DNA from: Trichoplax adhaerens
Lineage: Eukaryota > Placozoa > Uniplacotomia > Trichoplacea > Trichoplacidae
Length of the DNA stretch: 64,000 nucleotides
Direction: 5' to 3'
NCBI RefSeq assembly: GCF_000150275.1
Contig: NW_002060945.1
Coordinates: 4,271,230-4,335,229 of the forward strand
Shown in pieces: positions 50,431 through 63,782 of this stretch. The notes under the pieces are model-generated. The model had not been told where the DNA came from. It did not search any database and saw only the letters and a list, made by a program, of their open reading frames with translations. The position numbers and the translations under genes were made by a program. Each line of letters begins with the position of its first letter. The first letter of the stretch is position 1.

Positions 50431-53159
50431 TCTAAAGCCATATAGTAGCGTAATATCAAAGTGTCCATAATTAAATTTTTAAACGAGCGTATTTTATACA
50501 ATTATTAGCTTTGCCGCATTTTTTTATGCATACAACAGCCATCAACAAAATTATAACAGCACTAGAGAGAGTATTGCATTTTAATCTCTTCCATTAGCAT
50601 CATCATAAATTAATGCGGTGGAGCTATTTAAAATTAAGATTTAGCCAACATTGCTGAAAATCAAGTATAAATGTCAAAGACTACAATAAAAATGTTCTAG
50701 CTTTTTCACACCTATGGTTTATTACGTTGTATCATGTACCTAGTATTATCTGATTAAATAATTTTTAGCATTTGGTTGATGCCAGTGTGCTAACTTCTAA
50801 CTAGATATACTATAACGGCTAATTTTACGTTAAGATTGGAGCTAGAGCGTGGGTAAATTTTATTGAAATTCGTCAGCTTCAAGATATATTATAATATTAT
50901 TCTACGAATTTGGTAGATGAATTGTAGCTCCTATAGATCAATACATCATCTGCGATTTAAATGACCATCCAAATTTTTAAGTTGTTGCTGTAATGGTTAT
51001 AAAATCATAATCAATAGTTGCGGCATGTAAACATTATACATCTAAAAATTATTTGCAATTTTTCGTTTATGCATGAATAGTATTTTCTAAATCTGAATGT
51101 AGTATACTTTAGCTAGTCACACTTTTAATTCATTTCGCGGAATCAGATTGTACTGAAGAGATATCAATCTAGTTAAACAATAAATTGTATAAAATTAAAA
51201 AGTGGTGTATATTTAATGAATGTGGGGGGCCAGATTAAGAGAGAAGGAAGTGGCTAACAATAATCATACAGGTAAATCCAACAATATGTAATACTTAATT
51301 TTATGCCATGATTTTGCTATAGTTAGCCGATTGCAACATCAATAGAATAAGATATTTAAAGATAGCTTCTACTGGAAATTATACTCCAATTTTATTGATA
51401 TTTAGCAGGTAACTTAGCTATTACTGCATTCTTGACTAACTTATGTAATTTTAAAGTTGATTAAGCGGATTTTTTTATTTATGTCCTATTACTAGCATTG
51501 TCTTACTAACGGTGAATCATTCCTGATACTCGTAGGTAATGATGTTATGGAGTAATTTTCTGCTACAGTATTTAAGTCTCTACTTTAGTAAAGTGATATC
51601 TACATCGCATTTATATAAATTTCAATCTATCATAGATCATTAAAAATATGGAAATTATACGATCTTCTAAATAAGCTAATGATATTTAGCTCATTATACG
51701 ATTTAAAGGCTGCGTTGTACCATTGCATCGTCATTTAGTAAAGCTGATAAACTCTAGGATTTAGAATTATAGTTACCTCATGTTGGCGCATGTCATACTT
51801 GTATTACAAATTCTGATTTGAAATGTTACAATTCGGGAACTCCTTTATCCACTTTAAATTTGTATTGGAATAAAAATATAAATTATTTGAAGGCGAAAAA
51901 TAAATGCCAGGTCATCTTGCTCTGAAATCTCAATCGCGTAAATTCTTTACAGTTAAAACGATATCTCCTGTATTCACTGAAAATAAGCATAAGCAAAGCA
52001 TGCGCCGTATACTGCAATGCAACTACTTTCATACGAAGCCGCATATTATAATTTGTACTATACTGGATACATCATATCTCTAGGAAGCTGCTTTGCATGA
52101 GATTTAATTAGACTGGGCTGTATGCGTCACTAAATGAAACTCTATTATTAAACTTATAAAATTTACCAGGCCTATGACTCAGTATAGCAAGTCTTTTTCT
52201 CGTGCTACAGCCTCATTACCTGGCAAATATTACATTTTCATGGTATTCTAAGCTAAATAATCATCACTCAAGTATAGATAAGCTTATGGCCTGCCGCACA
52301 GATCCATAGCAATAATAGCCCAGGATCTAACTTCTAGCGGTAGTAAAGTAAAACTATTAAAAAATGTTAGCTGTTGAATGGCGGTTTAATGCAGCATTTA
52401 CACTGAAATACTTACCACGCTGCTGAACCTTACCATTTAAAAAAGGTAATATTGTTGCTGCGCTGTTAAGATAAATATGCTATGAAATGTATTTAATGAC
52501 CAACAAATATATGTGGCAATGGTCAATATATAATCATACAACTGCTAAGTCCAGTGATCATTAACAGAGTGGCAACACAGATCTAGCACGATAAATTCAT
52601 ACAATAGTAAAGATCCAAAACAAGCGATGGCTGAGTATTCCTTAACGAGACTTGTTATGATCTAGATACTGATTCTCACTTTAAAACATAAGTTCTTTAG
52701 TAACCGCTTCATAACTAACGAAAAATGTACATACCATAAACATTAGTCCTAACAATCATTAGTACATATTGTCTTAAAATGTAGCTGCAAAGGATACTTT
52801 TTATGACGCAGGGTCATTCATATTTTATAAATACAGTACAAGAGAATAATATTAACAAAAACAGATAAGGATTATTATGTAAGTAGTGCTGTACAATAAT
52901 GAATAGACTTATGAAATTGTTCTTAACGTAATAGCAATATGTGTAATCTTAATCTGAATAAAATTATTTTCAAGTATCATATTAACTACTAATGTTTAGT
53001 TGTTAAATAGCTAATTTATAAATGCTTACAAATGCAAACTGTACTAATACAAAGGTTTTTTAATAGAAGAGTGATCAAAGCATCATATCATACGATAAGT
53101 AGGCTAATTAATTAAGTATGATTAGTTTTACCGAGGTGAATCCTATTCCTTTTAATGAT
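50431..53159. other. Intergenic, 3' flank of UBAP1
   Basis: AT-rich, no gene or structured RNA recognised. Holds a G6 run near 51225 and isolated TACAGTA motifs (near 51565). Confidence 0.5.
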
Positions 53160-56100
53160 TTATGATGTTAATAAATCGACAGCTTTGTCACTATCTAAAT
53201 CACATTTAATCAACGAGGTACGAATTTTTTCATTATTGAAGCCAAGTTCTTGAAGTTGTTTTTCTAGTTTTAAAAAGGTAATGACCTAAAGTGCGTAATT
53301 TGAATAAATTATATAAAGCATACTGCAGTAATGCTTATTCCAGACTGATAATAATTTATCATTTATCAAACCTTTTCGTCATCAGTACCATATTCATTGA
53401 TAGCGATTTCACAACTAGACCCACAATAACCTTTTTCACAAAAATTTTCAACTCGTATCAAGTGGTCAAGAACCTAAAGTAAAGATGAAAAATCAAAATA
53501 CTCATAAGTCTACTTACTATTGCATTTTTATGGCCCAATAGCATGAAAGTCACTGTAAATTACCTTTTTGCTATCGTCGCCGTATTTTATAGCAGCTTTA
53601 GCAGCTCGATTCGTTGGAAATCCCATATCCACCATAACACTAATTAAAGCTTGCTGTGGCGCAGTAAGATCCTTTATTGGTGGACTCATGTCTTTAACTA
53701 TACCGCTATCGGTAGGTGAGTAGCTCTTTTCTTGTACTATAAATTAAACATAGAGGTGTTATAAGCAAATGGAATACCATGGTGACTCAACGTAGCAAAG
53801 ACATACAACGTATATCATTTTCATTTGGATTTGGGTAACTGGAAGATCGTTCTCTTAGAGTTTGCTGGTTAAAAATATGAATTCATCGCAATTAATTAAT
53901 GCAACTATTTCAATTTATATAGCAATTTCAATAATATAGTTGATTATTTAAGTACCTGCAATGATCGTACATTGTGATCACTTGTTTTTATTCCAAAATC
54001 AGTAGGTTTTGATCCGAGTTCATTACTTATAGAGGGTCCGCACTTTTTCGGTAAATTAAATTGGTTAATATTAACAGCAGCCGCTGAATTACCGGCATTA
54101 GTGCAATGTCTTACTAGGTCTTCATTATGTAAACTGTTAGCGCGGGGTAACTGTGTATTTGATTGGTTGTCAAAGCGTGATGTCGGAAAAGATTGGAATA
54201 TGTGACGATTGGTTGATGAATTTTGCTTATCATTGCCTATATTTAAATTGATGACACCTTGATGATTTCTTTGAGTAGAGTTGGCTCCTGAACGTACCAT
54301 TAAGTCATTTAAGCCATTTCCTGAGTGACCGAGTTGAACATTACGAGACCAATCCTCTTGCCCGACGTTAGAAACTAATGGTTGCTTAGAAAATTGTACG
54401 TTGTCTGGCATCGTTTGATGATTACGACTGTTGTCTAAGTGAATAGAACCACTGCTGATATTAGGCATAGTACTAGTCATGTTTGTTGACTTATAGTAAA
54501 GATTATCTGAAGTTGTGTTAGGGGTTGGCGGGTGAGTAACTAAGCTATTTGTGCACGAATTTTGAAAATTACCAGCATTACTGGTGACACCCGCTGCAGT
54601 TAGGGTGTCCGTTGACTTGCTACTTTCTGACACTGAAAGTACTATAATACCTTCATATTGGCTAGTAGTTCTTTCCGAAATGTTATCGTTTCCTGATTGT
54701 GAAAGCCAAATTCCATTAGTAGATTCTGAAGAAATAGAAGCTTGAGATATCTTGGAAATATTGCTATCCTTAGATAAGGACTGACTAGCGCGTACATGTG
54801 TAGAATCTGGTAACAAAACGGTCTTGAGCGCATCCATATCATTTATGGATTGCAATTCAACTAATTCAAAAGGGCTAGAATTGTCCAATTCAAATTCAGC
54901 CCAACTGGAAGTATTCCTCTGTGTTTCATCATTAGTAGTATTATTAACGGTAGTTTGTTTTGAAACATCGACAGGTTGTAAAATATCATTGCTCATCGGC
55001 GGCACCAGAGGCAGATTGGACGGAGGTATTACATGATTGTTGTCAGAGACGACGGCATTAGACGAAAGCTGAGAATTTTCGTAAGTATTGCAAGAATCAT
55101 CGATATCAACTACATTATCTGCTGAAACGGTTGCATTTCTTTTTTGACGTAATGAGGCTAATACGGAATTTTCTAAAGTAAAATCATGCTAAAAAATAAA
55201 TTTAAATTAGGATTATATAGTACAGTAGATACTTGTTTCCGTCGCTAAGCTGAAAAATTAAATTCATCATACGAGCGACGCACATCGTTTGACAGTAGTC
55301 AACTATAATTAATATCGTATAAATTAAATGCAGTAGAAGTATTACAAATATGTTAATATCTAATATTATTCTAGGTAAACTTGAGCTGGACTTTATATTA
55401 AATATAGTACTTAAAAGATGCGAGTGAGTCGAGTATCTAGGGAATATAACGGTAGATGCGGTGTTTCTTCATTAATACAGGTATAACTGCTCATTATTTC
55501 ATAAGGAAATGAGATTGTGCATCCGAGCTGACTGATATGAAAATTGTACTCTGCTAATAATATTTTTCTCAATCAACAATCATTTAAACATATTCAGAAC
55601 TGGCTATTTATCCTTGACGACATTAAGAGGACAAGCTTAATTCCGTACAAGTACTACATCAACAGATAGCTACCTTGATAGTACGATATACGCATAGTAT
55701 GACAATTTGTCAGAAAGATATCATTGTACATGTAACTCGCAGCTTTTAAAGGGTAGATTATACACACAGTTATTATTTAAGAATTATTTGTCGAAGTAAA
55801 AAGAGTTCATAGTATGTACTGTATATCAATAACAGAATCTTGAAGTTACTTTACAGCCAAGATCTATGATTTAATGAGTTGACAGGTAAGCCTAACTACA
55901 GTAAGGCATAAGAATGATTTTCATCCGATTAACATCAGTATTATGGAAATAAGTGACATATTTTTACCAATTATTTATGATATCCTCTCACAGAGTAATC
56001 GTTAAAATGTTGCTATAGTTGCAGCGAACTTACTTTAGATTCGAGTAGATCTGCTGGTGGTTTACTTAATTTCCATCCGAACGGTAGCGTAACCTAATTA

Positions 56101-56880
56101 ATACCATATAGTCAAGTCAATCTATTGATTCGATTTATGTATTAATTAATTATTATTGTGATGAATCACGATACAAGCCAAGTTACAAGTTTTATCTTGT
56201 GTTGAATATTAAAACTACCAGTAAAATTGATCATAATCAAGTGAGTCATATCGTAGTAAGAGCTAATTCATTGCTGTTAGTAAAATTAAACTACAGTATT
56301 ACCAAAAGCCGTTTGTTTGCGATATCGCTATACGTATACGTAGATCAACATGTTATCAATACACTACAATTGACAGTTGATCTTTGAAAGGTTGAAAACG
56401 GTTTAACTATGTCATTTGCTATTCATTAAAATTGATAAGTGCAAAAGCTGTAACAGCCTTCAAACAGCAACTTAACCTATCCATCAAGATTAGCGTCCAA
56501 TTTGATCGCATACAGGCAATCAAGATTGATCATAAATTGTGTAAAATTTCCATTTGGATTGCGTCCCTTATGTATAACTTACCTTTGGTGGTGGTTTAAA
56601 CTTGTCACTAAACCTTAGTGGGATTGCATCCAGTGCACCATGATCTAGATAGAATATTATAAAAGTTACGATAGAAGTCATGTAAAACAAGAGGCAGAAA
56701 TTACCAATGAATAACAGCTGTAAAATAATCACGACCACTATGAAGCATGACATCAGCTCAGGAGAAGTATTTTCATACAGTAGAATTCCAGTTCAAACTA
56801 GTTCGCACCAGAGTTGTTTTGATAATCTAACATGAATTCTACCAACACTTACCGTGATAAAAGCTATCATTATTTGCCAT
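53160..56880 (-). CDS. UBAP1: Ubiquitin-associated protein 1 (ESCRT-I subunit)
   Basis: ESCRT-I component that recognises ubiquitinated endosomal cargo. Seven coding exons by eye: 56880-56853 (28 nt), 56644-56583, 56093-56034, 55188-53956, 53725-53564, 53473-53372, 53285-53160; 1773 nt, 590 residues. The N-terminus is a UMA domain (RFSDKFKPPPK then LPFGWKLSKPP, residues about 20-45), which docks on the ESCRT-I core. The large fourth exon encodes a Ser/Thr/Asn-rich disordered middle; its FELDNSSPFELVELQSINDM matches the conserved FECEEDPFDNLELKTI region of human UBAP1. The C-terminus is the overlapping UBA solenoid (APQQALISVMVDMGFPTNRA; VLDHLIRVENFCEKGY; LEKQLQELGFNNEKI) ending DLLTS-stop. 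The fifth exon has several possible AG acceptors; 53725 keeps frame. Length and architecture fit the family (human 502 residues). Confidence 0.95.
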
Positions 56881-59394
56881 TGTATTGAACAGTCAATGTC
56901 GTTGATTTCACATCAGTTGGCTGAGGAGAAGTGAAAACTTTGACAACGAATCGACACTGTCAGGAGAAATGAACACCTTTAGTAGGAAATCATCCTAACA
57001 TGACTATTAGTCTCTCTTCAAAGATGGCGACATCCAACTACTATGCAAGCCTACACAGTATCAAAGGATAAGGACTTTACAGAAGAGTTGTAGCAACTTA
57101 AAAGCTATCAATTTCTAATCTTGTAGTCAAGAAATTAAGTTTATTTCCAATCTTTCTCCACTAGTCGCAATGAGTGGCAATCATCCCAATTAGCCAATTG
57201 GACTTTCTATCTATCCAATTTTTTTAATGCTCTTTTTATCTACTGTGATTCTCTGACTGTGGTGTAGTGGACGGATATTTGCACACTATCACCGATACAG
57301 CAGCCATGGTTAGCGATTTTGTACTTGACTTGGGGTACAGTATAGTCCTTTTTTAAAAAAAGAATGTCGCCCATGGCGATGACTTTGCACTGTAGGCAAT
57401 GGATAGGTTGTGCAATCGGCATGTACTAGTGACATTATTTTTGCTGGTAATTTGACCTTTGCTACTAAAACATAGTGCGATACGTAGTATTATACGATTA
57501 ATATTCATCGTACGATATGGCAGTAAGTAGAAGGCTAAGACAAAAGCAATGTCATCTTTACGCGCCTACAATACTGCCTACAGTAGGAAGTGATGGTGAG
57601 GATGACATCACCTTTTGCTGGCCCTCGAGATGGCAGTCTACCAATACCAGATTGATTTTTACCTCTCTGGTTTAACCTCGTTGGCAGATATAACACAGTA
57701 ATATAGCGGTGTACCCCCAAGAGACAAAGTCAAAAGTCCTGGTAGACACTACGCGTATATTGGAATTGTTAAGGTATGTTGTAGCACTCCTATCGACACC
57801 CAGTCAAGGACTTTTGACTTTGTCTCAGCCAGTCTAGATTACACAAGCAGATTTCATTTGAGGGGAGAACCAAATACTGTCGTAGTGCTCTGTGCCGAGT
57901 TAACTCGGGATCGATGTACATATTGATCGTCAGTCATGCCATCACTTCTTCATCTCCTTCGATCAAGGATTTGAAGAATTCACTAAAGCACTTTTAAAAA
58001 TCCATTTGGCGTACCGTGTTGCTCACTAGTTGCAGTAAACCATAGATTCATTGATTATTTTTCTGGCCATTCTACGTTACCGCTGAAACCGTATTCTGCA
58101 CTGTACAAAATCAACCAAGCAGCTACGGTTGTGGACAGTATAGTGTATTGCTTCATATCTACATTTCACTTGAAATGATTAGCAAAATAGTCGCCCTCAC
58201 CTTTTACTAGTACTAGTCCATATGACTACGCTAGTCAGTGGTCAAACCGGTGTCAGGTGCCAAGGGAAATTGGATTTGAGTAGAGTACAGTTAGGTAGTA
58301 AAATATAATTACAAGATGCCGGACTCTACTGTACACTGTACAGTACAGTACATAATACGGTGTGGTACGGTCGGGTGGGTACTGTAGGGTAATTAGTCTA
58401 AATCTATTTTTAGTCATAGTCGTAATAATATTGCACTACAGTTGCTGTATACGGTAGGATAGATTGTATATCTATGACATATATATATATACATAGATAT
58501 AAAGTTATTCTAGTAGATTCTGCAGTCTACTACTATAACGCCAAACTGAACTCACTCAGCCCTTTTGCACCGATAACAGTTACTGTGTCAATTGCCTATG
58601 ATATCCAATTATGCTCAGGGATGATGATGCAATTTGTTTACTGTACAGTACAGTATACAGCAAGCACGATACACGTATCTCACCAAATAGAAAATTTAAC
58701 AACTTTTCAATCTACAGTCATTAAAGTTAAGTAGATCGCAAGCTTACGTACAGTTGAACAGTTAACTTACAATAACAAGTGGTCGATACAGTGGAAATGC
58801 TGAATGACGAGATCAAAACATACGCGTTTTATATCTGTTACGTATCTAAATAGGCGTTCAAAACCCCGTAGACCAGAGCATTAGCTCTAGATAAGTCCTG
58901 TATTATTATAATCAATCAAACAATATTCTCTATAATTTATTAGCAGGTAAAAAAGATAAACTTAACAATTACTCATGGCAGACACGTTAATTTTTCACCG
59001 CTGTCAATTTCAATCAGCATAATATTCAATATTCAAAAGGCTAAAATTTGAATCTTCTTTCTATTTTTAGATTACTATCAATAAATTACCTCATACTGTA
59101 ATTATATGTAGACTATTAGTATCAAATGCTTATAAGGAACATTCTTGAAAATTCTATTGACCTTATAGTTGATTACAAGTATTACCATAATTTGTATAAT
59201 AACCGCCAATCTATCTGTAACCGTTATTCAATTTATAATATTGAAATTAAATAGACATAGTACTACCCTATCAGGGTGAATAAACAGAAATTCTAAAATT
59301 GTAGTCATATTCAATAGCATACCGTGATGGTACTATAGGGCAGTTGCTTTACCGTAGTGTTAGCATCAAAGAAAAGTCTTCAATAATTTTATAA
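56881..59394. other. UBAP1 upstream region, GC-richer island with repeats
   Basis: 57200-58700 is richer in GC than its flanks, with TACTGTA/TACAGTA clusters (58325-58350, 58381, 58640), TACGGT units near 58360 and an ATATATA run at 58480. A plus-strand frame at 58474-58734 (86 codons) and minus-strand frames at 57240 and 57535 have no recognisable features. Probably regulatory sequence for UBAP1; no exon seen. Confidence 0.45.
57721..57826. repeat. Perfect 20-bp inverted repeat with 66-nt spacer
   Basis: GAGACAAAGTCAAAAGTCCT at 57721-57740 is the exact reverse complement of 57807-57826. The arms could form a stem; they could also be termini of a very small MITE-like insertion, but no flanking target duplication is evident. 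Confidence 0.9.
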
Positions 59395-59494
59395 TTATAA
59401 CATCAAAAATAGTACATTATTGATATGATCAATTAAAATATGGCAAATTAGTAATAATAACATGCCTTTCAGCCATGAGTGCCTTCTAGATAGG
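59395..59494 (-). CDS. Possible alternative last exon: basic patch plus hydrophobic tail
   Basis: A minus-strand segment preceded by CACTAG reads SRRHSWLK then a hydrophobic run (MLLLLICHILI, later VLFLML) and a stop. Family members of the GRAMD1/2 type end in a C-terminal membrane anchor, which the upstream model lacks. Joining would require a weak GT donor inside the 59985-59926 exon. Speculative; AT-rich DNA often yields such hydrophobic frames. Confidence 0.2.
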
Positions 59495-59925
59495 CTAGTG
59501 ATTTGAACCCAAAAATACATAACCAGTACATTAATTTCCAGATAAATTGCAATCCAATATTTAAATATTAAAACTATGTACTTTGATTTTAAGAACATTT
59601 AATAAAGGCAATTTACATTATAGTGTATTAGAATATTTTCTTCATTTTAGAAATTTACTATCTCAAAATAAGTTCTATATCTGTTTCAAAATTTACTATG
59701 TACATTCCGAAAAGTATTAACTCATGTATTATGCAACTTGAATAAAAGTTACGCTATCTTTGTAGCGCTACTTCTGAATATCGAAGCGAGTATCTGATTC
59801 ATTATAGTATTGTTTATATTCCAACATTTCGGTGATATCAACTATTAAGATAGGCATAAATCATTATCAAAGAAATTGCTTAATAATAATTAAGCTATTG
59901 AAACGACGATTTCATCTTTAATATA

Positions 59926-62900
59926 TTATCTACACTTGCCACTCGCCTTAGTAGCATTACAGTTGATACTAGACTGAAGACAGTCCTACAAATAAACGAA
60001 TTGAGAAATTTGTCAATATCCATTGGAATTGATTAAACTGTTTGCCAGTGTTATTTTAAGTTATACTTACAATACAATGATAACTCCAGACATCTGAAAA
60101 GACTTTCTACCTTTGTTAGTTTTTTGAGAGTCTAATAAACCAATAAATGTATACAAGTCAATTCCTTTAATATTATTGAACATTATTTATTGACATTGAT
60201 TAAGTACATCACAAGCCAGTTGCTTGGATATTTTATCGTAAATTCACTTATTTAAGAAAAAAGCTAATTTTGAAAGTTATTTTTTACCTCGTGAGCTTTT
60301 CTCTAATCTGCTTGTTATTCGAGATCGAGATAAATCATGGAAGTGGGGATTATGATAGAACGCTGTTTCATCGCCATCACTTACAGGAACTTCCGCATAT
60401 ACTCTATCGTTTATAGGTACTCGTAAGGATTCGTCACTGGGGGTTGAAGCTTCTACATGGTAATGTTAAAGTTGAAAACCATCACCACATTTCTATATAT
60501 TAATATCGACTATGATTTTTACGAGATACTATAAAACGTGTCGTTACTCGTTAAAATCAACACTACTTGCACAAATAAGCGATACACTATCGGATCTTAT
60601 CTGTAATACATTTAGTATCATCAATGTATTGTGGTATCGCTCCCTAGCTTATTAGGCATTCTTGAACGATTATATTTCGTTATTACTTCTATACGTTGCA
60701 AGTATGTTAAGATTTCACTTTAGCTACTGAAATAAGATATGCGATTATTACCTTGATTGTATGAAACATCCTTGTCGCTGCTGTGAGAATCATTAGAGCG
60801 ATCACCATCTTCCTAAAATTGGTATCATACAAGAGATGAGAAGCAATCTCAAGCAAATAAATTCTAAATAGCGTAAATTTCTAGCTTGTAATTCACACGC
60901 AATGCTATTAAAACAATACTTTAGCTGTTCATACCATGTTTAATGAGGATGTACGAGCGGCGATCATTTCCGTTAAAATCCTGTACGCAGACTCGCGAGA
61001 TATAATAGATTGAAATAGGTACTAAAAATAAACGAATTAAGGACATTAAGGTTAGCGGCTACCATTTATTTATTCTAATAAACCAAAACTTTCTACCTTT
61101 TCACTTTGTGTTCTGATCAGCAGAGCATTTGGAAAAAGTAACGCCGTTTTTTGTTTAGAAATCTCGCAGATATCTGTATAATTGATAGTAACCTGTATAT
61201 GGCAAACGTTCGGTATAATTAGTTATCTAATTGTTCATTTCGTACTTTTAATGTGATATTACAATAATTATTGAGAAATGACAATTATCAATATCACATT
61301 CAAAAAATTGTACGATTATAGAACAAGCATCCAGTTCAAACGAGTAAAACAAGTGTGGAGTACTATAGTAGATTGCTCTACTTACAGTAGTTTCATATCC
61401 AAAGATGCTAGAATAGAAACACAGTCTATATTGCGTTAAATAAAGTTTGCCTTGTAGTAAGATATCCTTTTTCAGAGCACATGAAAAGACTAAAATTTTC
61501 AAGATATAAATAATGACAAGGATGATAAATGTTAGCAAATTGTTTGTACTACAGTATTAAATATCCAGTTAACGATTATCAGACAAGAATACAACAATCT
61601 TGACAATAATATACTATCATTATGACATATACGCGTATTTATTTACATCCACATAGTCAAAATTTATAGCACCCAAGATGATGCGTTGAAAACCACAATG
61701 TAAAATTATAAAAACTTTTTATTTGCTGCAAACATTATGAAGGATAAACATCTAGTATGTGTTCATTATCGAAGGTTTATTGATAGAAACTTTAGTTACT
61801 TCTTACCATCAAGAACACGTTCATTATTCCAAGAAATTTTGAATGTGCGATGAAAATCAGATTCTACTCTTTCCTGGGCTTTCCTACGATATTTTTTTAT
61901 CTAATTTGGATATAAAGAAAGGGGTAATTATGACACAATGGCAATTTGATTAAAGAAAAATCAAATTGTGCGATACAAATACCGGGATAAGGTTCAACTA
62001 TATGTACAACGATTACACTAGAATATTTCATTTCATTTTATAACACTGTGTTAATAAAGTAGCACTAGCATGATATAAGCATAAAACATACCGCTAGCTG
62101 CGTGTTAATTAAACTATCGATATTACTCTGCATATAATATATTATAATTGTAAAGTAGGATTATCAAAACAATGAAGATATGGAGACCTTTTCAGTATTT
62201 GACTTGATTGGAAGATTTTTGCTTACTTTATTCACGGTGTTTCTATATTGTTGGAAAAAGCATTCACGGTATTTAATATTCATCTTAAATTACTTCCGTG
62301 TTTAAAATGTAAATTACTGATCGTTTTATCATTGTGTAGATGCAATGTTGCAATACAATCGCTTATAATCAAACTAAAAATCGCACCATAACAAAATTAT
62401 TCTAGGAAATAGCGTCATTGAGGGTTTATGAGTACATAATAATAATTAATTTATATATAAAGTGGAAACAATAATAACTATCAATGATTTTGCTGTTCAA
62501 ATGTTGGTATGATATTAACGACAGGAATATTGATAACAATTTTGCCCCTATAGCAGTAGAATCGAGCCCTAATGTACATTATAGTAGTAACATGAGGCTA
62601 GTAAATCTAAAGTTTCCGGTTGTACAGCCTTTTCAGTATCAGCTGTATGATCATATCGATCTGAAGTTATACATTTGACCTCACAGTAGTCAAGTCATTT
62701 TACACTCTGTCACAGAAAACAAATAAGATGTCTTCTAATATTACAGTGTTGACGAGTCTGCATGCTAGACTTACAGGCCTTTAGTAACTGCCGTTTCATA
62801 GTTAATAAGCTATCTAAACTAAATGGCTGTATTCATCCTACTTTTAAAACCGCTACCAGACTGTCTAGTGTTGCAAATGATTATAAATCGTCATTATTTA

Positions 62901-63214
62901 CTATCAATGTTACCATTTTTTATATATGTACTGCACTACTAAATTATACGACTCGCATATTATAAATCTGCTACGTATAAGATTAAATTAATAATGCAGG
63001 AGTGAAGATAAAAAATTGGACATTATGGATCAACAATTGAAAACCATGATAATTTATCTTTTGGTCAAGATGCTCACTAGTATTAAATGACTGTAGTTAC
63101 ATTTCAACATCGTAAATTTACTTACGTATTTTTGGATGATCCATCCACTGATAGTGAATTATTCCAGTCATCATAATCACTTACAGAGCTATTTCTGCTA
63201 CGTCTTCTATTCAT
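59926..63214 (-). CDS. GRAM-domain protein, GRAMD1/GRAMD2 (Aster-like) family
   Basis: GRAMD proteins sit at ER-plasma membrane contacts; the GRAM domain binds anionic lipid and cholesterol. Exons by eye: 63214-63126, 61883-61807, 61489-61386, 61192-61097, 61021-60935, 60812-60752, 60452-60288, all phases joining, then less certain 60093-60071 and 59985-59926 (stop). The GRAM domain spans residues about 35-151: FSCALKKDILLQGKLYLTQ, then LCFYSSIFGYETT, ISKQKTALLFPNALLI and SIISRESAYRIL, very close to human GRAMD1 (YSCALQRDILLQGRLYLSEN). The N-terminus is Arg/Ser-rich; after GRAM comes an acidic Ser/Asp linker (EDGDRSNDSHSSD) and DETAFYHNPHFHDLSRSR. I find no VASt sterol-transfer domain. The start ATG follows a strong TTTTTTCAG acceptor, so a 5' noncoding exon lies upstream. 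Family call secure; the C-terminus is not. Confidence 0.82.
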
Positions 63215-63240
63215 GCTGAAAAAACTATAAAAAACAAACA
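63126..63240 (-). promoter_or_regulatory. Splice acceptor immediately before the GRAMD start codon
   Basis: On the minus strand TATAGTTTTTTCAG is followed at once by CATGAATAG, placing the ATG two bases into the exon. A leader exon must therefore splice here. Candidate donors upstream are ATT-GTAAGTATA near 63655 and ATG-GTGAGAG near 63787. Confidence 0.6.
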
Positions 63241-63782
63241 AACTGTAATCTCCAAAGCCAAATCATTAGTCGTAAAGTAAAGCCGTGAGGAAATGATGCT
63301 ATCGAGAAGACACAATCAACATAATATTAGTTACAGCTATACTAAATTCAATAATAGCGCCATCCACATTTGTATATAAATTACATCACGATGGGGCATT
63401 GCGAAAAGGGTGGCTTTTTACAGTAGAACATGGCCAGATAACGATGATATTAATATATACTACAACGTGCTTTGATAGATGATTTATGAAGTTAATGAAC
63501 TAGCCTACAGTAGATGAGACTCTCCAAGAGCAAAAGATTTCCTTATTTAGTACACTCTACCCAATACAGTCTTTCATAGATAGTGATTGGATCTATCAGG
63601 CTATAAATACGGAATAACTTGAATTACGATGCCATATTGTATTTACTAATATACTTACAATAACATGTGTTGAGAACATAATTGTATCATCAAAACTTTG
63701 GATAAACTAAAGCCTTCAGTGACTATGGCTTCATAGAGCTATGAGGTGTGAAAATAGAGAAATCAACTGAGTGTAATATCTC

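Noticed and set aside
59495-59520. tRNA B-box-like GGTTCAAATC on the minus strand
   Set aside because: No A-box and no acceptor-stem pairing in the preceding 60 bases.
61248-61538. Hydrophobic N-terminus (MLTFIILVIIYILKIL) ahead of the GRAM motif
   Set aside because: This is intron read-through; a TTTTAG acceptor at 61490 precedes the conserved FSCALKKD and joins in phase to the upstream exon.
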